Below, one piece after another: positions 49,547-53,108 of a stretch of DNA of 53,108 nt. The first letter of the stretch is position 1; each line of letters starts with the position of its first letter. The position numbers were made by a program, and so were the translations under genes. The DNA is from Paracoccaceae bacterium (GTDB taxonomy: Bacteria > Pseudomonadota > Alphaproteobacteria > Rhodobacterales > Rhodobacteraceae). Below the pieces are notes generated by a model. The model searched no databases. It saw nothing but the letters and a program-made list of their open reading frames with translations, and was not told where the DNA came from. The stretch is taken from NCBI GenBank assembly GCA_027351005.1, contig DAIEJF010000226.1:1-53108 (forward strand). The letters run 5' to 3'.

Positions 49547-50365
49547 ATGCGCGACGGGGTGATCTATGTGGCGAAGGGTGCGGGGTATCTGGATCTTGCC
49601 GAACGCTCTGCGGCCTCGCTCAGGGCGCTGAACCCGGGGCTCGCGGTCGATCTTTACACCGATCAGCCCGCGGTGGCCGAGGGTCTCTTCGACCGCGTGC
49701 TGCCCATCCCCGCCAGCGGCCCCACGCCGAAGCTGGCCTGCCTGCCCGAAAGCCGGTTCGAGCGCACGCTCTATCTGGATTGCGACACGCTGGTGCTGGC
49801 ACCCTTCGGCGACCTGTTCGACATCCTCGACCGGTTCGAACTGGCGCTGACGCATGACGTGCGGCGCACCTCGGCCCTGGTCCGCGAGGGGCACCTGCAC
49901 GACACGCCCTATGCCTTTCCGCAGATGAATTGCGGGGTGATGCTTTACCGCCGCTCGCCCGCCGTAGCCGCCTTCTTGGCCCAATGGCAGGCACGCTACC
50001 GCGCGGCCGGGCGGTCGCGCGATCAGGTGACCTTCCGCGATCTGGTCTGGGAAAGCGACATCCGGTTCTATGTGCTGCCCGAGGAATTCAACCTGCGCCG
50101 GGTCACCGTGCTGGATGCCTGGGAGCCGCTGGACGCGCGGCCGACCATCCTGCATTCGCACCGCCTGCTGCAACACCTGCGGGGGGCCGACGCGCGGCTG
50201 GATGATCTGGCCGCGATCATGACTGCCGAGCGGGTGGCGCGGGGCGAGGAATGGGCCGGGCTGGGGCTTTCGGTGCCGGTGGAACCGGGTGCGGACCCGG
50301 CGGCGCCCTTCCACGCGGCGGAAACACGGGCGGGTCGCGGTGCCGCCACGGGAACGCGCGACTGA
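49547..50365 (+). CDS. Glycosyltransferase-like protein (GT-A fold)
   Basis: 272 aa. MRDGVIYVAKGAGYLDLAERSAASLR resembles the start of a GT-A nucleotide-sugar transferase, and LYLDCDTLVLAPF (75-87) contains the DxD metal-binding motif (Asp78, Asp80). FPQMNCGVMLYRRSPAVAAFLAQW and the HRLLQHL segment (ILHSHRL) are consistent with putative GT8-like or nucleotide-diphospho-sugar transferase family members. The acceptor is unknown. The ATG at 49547 was chosen over one 36 nt upstream because GGAGG precedes it at 5 nt. Not obviously linked to its neighbours. Confidence 0.75.
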   Translation: MRDGVIYVAKGAGYLDLAERSAASLRALNPGLAVDLYTDQPAVAEGLFDRVLPIPASGPTPKLACLPESRFERTLYLDCDTLVLAPFGDLFDILDRFELALTHDVRRTSALVREGHLHDTPYAFPQMNCGVMLYRRSPAVAAFLAQWQARYRAAGRSRDQVTFRDLVWESDIRFYVLPEEFNLRRVTVLDAWEPLDARPTILHSHRLLQHLRGADARLDDLAAIMTAERVARGEEWAGLGLSVPVEPGADPAAPFHAAETRAGRGAATGTRD

Positions 50366-50442
50366 CGGCGCAACGGGTGGCCGACCCTTGCCCCGGCGCA
50401 CGAGTTCCCTAAGGTGGCGCTGCCTGACGAACAGGGGGCGTG

Positions 50443-51330
50443 ATGCCGGTAGAGACTTGGGATGAGATCCGCACCGCGTTTCATGTGGCGCGCCTTGGCA
50501 CGGTGTCGGGTGCGGCCGAGGTGCTTGGGGTGCACCACGCCACGGTGATCCGGCATATCGACGCGCTGGAAAAGCGGCTGGGCGTGCGGCTGTTCCAGCG
50601 CCACGCCCGCGGCTATACGCCCACCGAGGCGGGCAGCGATCTGCTGCAGGTGGCGCAGGCGACCGAGGACCAGTTCGCCCAGTTCGCCGCCCGCATCAAG
50701 GGCCGCGGCGAGGCGGTGACGGGCGAGCTTGTCGTCACCTCGCTGCCCGACCTGATGCCGCATCTGGCGCCCGTTCTGGTGGGCTTTCAGCAGCAGCATC
50801 CGGGGCTTCGGGTGCGCTACCTGACCGATACGCGGCTTCTCAAGCTCGAATACGGCGAGGCGCATGTGGCCATCCGCGCCGGGCGCGCACCGGGAGAGCC
50901 CGACAATGTGGTGCAGCCGTTCCTGCAGATCGGCTTCGGGCTTTATGCCGCGCAAAGCTACATCGACCGCACGGGCCGCCCCGAGACCGAGGCGGACCTT
51001 GCCCGCCACAGCTTCATCGGCCCCGACAGCGACAGCAGCCGCGCGCCCTTCTTCCGCTGGCTGGTGCAGGCGGTGCCGACCGATGCGGTCACCTTCCGCT
51101 GCACCGACATCAGCGCGATGCAACTGGCGGTGGAACGGGGCGCGGGGCTTGGCTTCCTGCCCGCCTGGTGGGCCCGGAACCAGCCGGGACTGGTCGAGGT
51201 GATGCCGCCGCGGCCCGACTGGCAGGTGGAACTGTGGCTGGTGACGCATGTCGACCTGCACCGCACCACCAAGGTTCAGGCCTTCCTTGCCCATCTCAAG
51301 CAGGAGGCGAAATCCTGGCCGCTGTTCTGA
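50443..51330 (+). CDS. LysR-family transcriptional regulator
   Basis: 295 aa. N-terminal helix-turn-helix: FHVARLGTVSGAAEVLGVHHATVIRHIDALEKRLGVRLFQRHARGYTPTEAG (about 10-60). The rest is the periplasmic-binding-protein-like effector domain (VTGELVVTSLPDLMPHLAPVLVGFQQQHPGLRVRYL ...). The adjacent GTG at 50440 is an equal start candidate; GGGGG precedes both. It overlaps or closely precedes an EamA-type transporter gene on the same strand, which may be its target, although LysR targets are more often divergent. Confidence 0.9.
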   Translation: MPVETWDEIRTAFHVARLGTVSGAAEVLGVHHATVIRHIDALEKRLGVRLFQRHARGYTPTEAGSDLLQVAQATEDQFAQFAARIKGRGEAVTGELVVTSLPDLMPHLAPVLVGFQQQHPGLRVRYLTDTRLLKLEYGEAHVAIRAGRAPGEPDNVVQPFLQIGFGLYAAQSYIDRTGRPETEADLARHSFIGPDSDSSRAPFFRWLVQAVPTDAVTFRCTDISAMQLAVERGAGLGFLPAWWARNQPGLVEVMPPRPDWQVELWLVTHVDLHRTTKVQAFLAHLKQEAKSWPLF

Positions 51331-51356
51331 GCCCGCAGGCCCGCGGGCATCTGGCG

Positions 51357-52202
51357 ATGCTGGCGTTTTCGGCGCTGGTCGCGGGGTCCTTCGCGCTGGG
51401 CTCGATGGCGGCCAACCTGATCGCGCCCGCCGCGCTGAACGCGCTGCGCTTTGCCATTGCCGCCGCGGTGATCGGGGCGCTTGCTGGCGTCACGACCGGC
51501 TTGCCGCGGCGGGCCGCCGAGGCACCGTGGCGCTACCTGGTGCTGGGGGGCCTTTTCTCGGGCTATTTCGTGCTGATGTTCTACGGGTTGCAGACCGCGG
51601 CGCCGGTCTCGGCCGCGGCGGTCTTCACCCTGACGCCGGTGATGGCCGGGGGCTTCGGCTGGCTCTTGCTGCGCCAGGTGACCACGCCGCGGATGGCGCT
51701 GGCACTGGCGATCGGCGGGGCGGGGGCGCTGTGGGTCATCTTCCGCGGCGATCCGGCGGCCTTGCTGGCCTTTCACGTCGGACGCGGCGAAGAACTCTAT
51801 TTCCTCGGCTGCATCGCGCACGCGGTCTATACGCCAATGGTGCGCAAGCTGAACCGGGGCGAGCCGCCGGTGGTCTTCACCTTCGGCACGCTGCTGGCCG
51901 GGACGCTGGTGATGACCGTCTTCGGCTGGCACGACCTGCGCGCGACCGACTGGGCGCATCTGCCCGCGATCGTCTGGATCACGCTGATCTACCTTGCACT
52001 CTTCGCCTCGGCGGCCAGTTTCACGCTGTTGCAGACCGCGACCATGGTGCTGCCCTCGGCCAAGGTGATGGCCTATACCTATCTGGTGCCAAGCTGGGTA
52101 ATCCTGTGGCAGATCGCGCTGGGCCACGGCTCTCCGCCCGCCACGGTGGGGGTGGGCGTGGGGATGACGGCGCTGGCGCTGGTGCTGCTGTTGCGCGACT
52201 GA
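51357..52202 (+). CDS. EamA/DMT-family transporter
   Basis: 281 aa with about ten hydrophobic helices in two EamA repeats (first: LAFSALVAGSFALGSMAANLIAPAALNALRFAIAAAVIGAL; second: LYFLGCIAHAVYTPMVRKLNRG onward). These permeases usually export amino acids or metabolites. Start is uncertain: the first ATG is at 51357, yet AGGAGG at 51302-51307 lies 7 nt before an in-frame CTG at 51315, inside the end of the LysR gene, and the peptide between (SPQARGHLA) looks native. A non-ATG start there would add 14 residues and couple it to the regulator. Confidence 0.85.
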   Translation: MLAFSALVAGSFALGSMAANLIAPAALNALRFAIAAAVIGALAGVTTGLPRRAAEAPWRYLVLGGLFSGYFVLMFYGLQTAAPVSAAAVFTLTPVMAGGFGWLLLRQVTTPRMALALAIGGAGALWVIFRGDPAALLAFHVGRGEELYFLGCIAHAVYTPMVRKLNRGEPPVVFTFGTLLAGTLVMTVFGWHDLRATDWAHLPAIVWITLIYLALFASAASFTLLQTATMVLPSAKVMAYTYLVPSWVILWQIALGHGSPPATVGVGVGMTALALVLLLRD

Positions 52203-52209
52203 GCAGGGG

Positions 52210-52238
52210 CTTGAACGGCGGGCGGTCCGGCGCCATGT
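52210..52238 (+). promoter_or_regulatory. Possible RpoH-type promoter for the thioredoxin gene
   Basis: CTTGAA (52210-52215), 15 nt, CGCCATGT (52231-52238), close to the enterobacterial sigma-32 form CTTGAA-N13/15-CCCCATNT. It sits about 30 nt before the probable GTG start. A single weak match, supported only by the stress role of thioredoxins. Confidence 0.35.
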
Positions 52239-52268
52239 ATTCCGCAACCTGAATATATGGAGGACGCC

Positions 52269-52715
52269 GTGGCCGAGGCCGTGAAGCTGACATGTACGCA
52301 GTGCGGGCAGGCGAACCGCATCCCCGCCGAACGCCTGACTGCGGGCCCGAAATGCGGGGTCTGCGGGGCGAAACTGGCCGATGGGGCGGTGGGCGAGCTG
52401 GACATGCCGACGCTGACCAAGGCGGTGCGCGGCGATGACCTGCCGATCCTGATCGATTTCTGGGCGCCCTGGTGCGGCCCCTGCCGGATGATGGCGCCGG
52501 AATTCGCCAAGGCGGCCAAGGGGCTGGCCCCGCGGGTGCGCTTTGCCAAGATCAACACCGAGGATCACCCCGAAGCCTCGCAACGCTTCGGCATCCGCGG
52601 CATCCCGCTGTTGATCCTGTTCCACAAGGGGCGCGAAGTGGCGCGCCTGACCGGCGCGCGGCCGGCTGCCGAGATCGACCGCTTCGTGCGCGATCACGTT
52701 GCGCTGGCGGCCTGA
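52269..52715 (+). CDS. trxC: Thioredoxin 2 (TrxC) with zinc motif
   Basis: 148 aa. N-terminal zinc-binding CxxC pairs Cys9/12 (CTQCG) and Cys29/32 (CGVC), then a thioredoxin domain with the active site WCGPC (Cys69, Cys72) and the cis-proline in [10 protein letters not shown]. This is the TrxC architecture: a cytoplasmic disulfide reductase often tied to oxidative stress. GTG at 52269 is preferred: GGAGG lies exactly 5 nt before it. An in-frame ATG at 52257 would place that site inside the coding sequence. Downstream is an 8-bp GC hairpin, then the tRNA gene. Confidence 0.9.
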   Translation: MAEAVKLTCTQCGQANRIPAERLTAGPKCGVCGAKLADGAVGELDMPTLTKAVRGDDLPILIDFWAPWCGPCRMMAPEFAKAAKGLAPRVRFAKINTEDHPEASQRFGIRGIPLLILFHKGREVARLTGARPAAEIDRFVRDHVALAA

Positions 52716-52723
52716 GGATTCTG

Positions 52724-52749
52724 CCGGGGGGCGCTTGACATCCCCCCGG
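52724..52749 (+). terminator. Hairpin after trxC, likely terminator
   Basis: CCGGGGGG (52724-52731), a 10-nt loop, CCCCCCGG (52742-52749), 9 nt after the trxC stop. There is no T-run, so termination may be Rho-assisted. The loop contains the TTGACA that may serve the tRNA promoter. Confidence 0.45.
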
Positions 52750-52763
52750 CCTTGCGCCAAACA
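52735..52763 (+). promoter_or_regulatory. Candidate promoter of tRNA-Ala
   Basis: Perfect -35 TTGACA (52735-52740), 17-nt spacer, weak -10 CAAACA (52758-52763), placing the start about 5 nt before the tRNA. The -35 and spacing are good; the -10 is poor, as is common in GC-rich alphaproteobacteria. Confidence 0.45.
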
Positions 52764-52773
52764 GCGCGCCCAT

Positions 52774-52849
52774 GGGGCTGTAGCTCAGTTGGGAGAGCGC
52801 ATCGTTCGCAATGATGAGGTCAGGGGTTCGATCCCCCTCAGCTCCACCA
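52774..52849 (+). tRNA. tRNA-Ala (CGC)
   Basis: 76 nt with encoded CCA. Acceptor arm GGGGCTG pairs with CAGCTCC (one G-U), the D arm is GCTCAGTTGGGAGAGC, the anticodon loop TTCGCAA gives anticodon CGC (reads GCG), and the T arm is AGGGGTTCGATCCCCCT. All expected invariant bases are present. Confidence 0.95.
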
Positions 52850-53078
52850 CTCATCATAAAGCGTTTGATTGGAATGAGTTAGGTCGGGTCGTTGACTGCG
52901 GCTGACCAATCTCCTTACCAATTTTCGCGGGCCTGTGAAGGGCGATTCAGGGTGCCGTGAGGTGGGTCTGAGAGGTGGGCAGTTTGCTGGAACCCTGAGC
53001 CTCGCGGAACCGCTGAAATCGTTGACGGGAACCAAGTCCGTCCCCATCGTCTTCTAGGGACAACCTTGAGGGCGAGTC
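52850..53078. other. Lower-GC region downstream of the tRNA gene
   Basis: 229 nt with no gene seen. GC by hand count is about 52, 63 and 58 percent in three successive 60-base rows (52861-53040), below the surrounding DNA. No obvious repeat of the tRNA 3' end is present inside the window. Confidence 0.5.
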
Positions 53079-53108
53079 ATGGAACTCAAAGACTTCATCG
53101 TTCAGACG
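53079..53108 (+). CDS. Start of an unidentified gene, truncated by the window end
   Basis: ATG at 53079 followed by nine open codons (MELKDFIVQT). GAGGG lies 7 nt upstream, so a real start is plausible. Too short to identify. Confidence 0.45.
   Translation, partial: MELKDFIVQT

Noticed and set aside
1-53108. CRISPR arrays, insertion sequences, rRNA genes or an origin of replication
   Set aside because: No regularly spaced repeats, transposase genes with inverted ends, rRNA sequence, or DnaA-box clusters were seen on reading through.

Overview
The window is high-GC DNA (mostly in the upper 60s percent by eye) with dense, operon-rich bacterial coding. The gene content points to an alphaproteobacterium, most likely a Rhodobacteraceae member. 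Reasons are the ffh / rpsP / rimM / trmD / rplS / rpmE block next to a MipZ-type ParA ATPase and a small chorismate mutase, a SbmA/BacA-like transporter, and RpoH-type promoter signals. I cannot name a genus from sequence alone.

Layout: 1-3.3 kb, the end of a glycolate oxidase operon (glcE, glcF) and a secreted trypsin-like protease. 3.3-7 kb, a small heat-shock protein with an RpoH-like promoter, then a short ModE-type regulator and modABC with a Mo-box-like palindrome before modA. 7-10 kb, an SbmA-like transporter convergent with a Na/Pi cotransporter that has a Pho-box-like site. 10-15 kb, succinate-semialdehyde dehydrogenase, an alpha/beta hydrolase with the kynurenine-formamidase HGGYW motif, a secreted unknown, a P1-family peptidase and an SDR. 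15-20 kb, an aldehyde dehydrogenase split by an in-frame amber codon, behind a dipeptide-type ABC transporter (two permeases and a double ATPase, no binding protein). 20-21.5 kb, an MFS exporter.

21.5-31.8 kb is the centrepiece: an sHdr-LbpA sulfur-oxidation locus. In transcription order on the minus strand it reads sLpl(AB) and a GATase-like protein, then (new promoter region) dsrE, hdrC1, hdrB1, hdrA, hdrH (unknown), hdrC2, hdrB2, a cysteine-containing unknown, lbpA, dsrE2 and tusA. A convergent ArsR-type regulator (sHdrR-like) sits at the distal end. By what is known of this family, TusA/DsrE-type proteins deliver sulfane sulfur to the cytoplasmic heterodisulfide-reductase-like complex, which oxidises it using a lipoylated carrier (LbpA) that sLpl(AB) modifies. 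The cofactor genes lipS1/lipS2 are not in the window. The GATase-like protein has Glu where the catalytic Cys should be.

31.8-36 kb: an IorAB-type molybdenum hydroxylase divergent from tryptophan 2,3-dioxygenase and a hotdog thioesterase, with an inverted repeat between them; modABC could supply the molybdenum. 36-41 kb: galE and a polyamine/iron/phosphonate-type ABC transporter with a perfect palindrome in its promoter region. 41-49 kb: housekeeping (mipZ, rpmE, rplS, trmD, rimM, rpsP, chorismate mutase, ffh), interrupted by a triplicated GNAT acetyltransferase module containing a 25-codon coupled micro-ORF. 49-53 kb: a glycosyltransferase, a LysR regulator, an EamA transporter, a zinc-motif thioredoxin and tRNA-Ala(CGC). 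After the tRNA the GC content falls and a gene of unknown type begins at the window edge, a possible genomic-island boundary.

All family calls are by reading motifs; no database search was run. Long open frames opposite real genes are common in this composition and were discarded.
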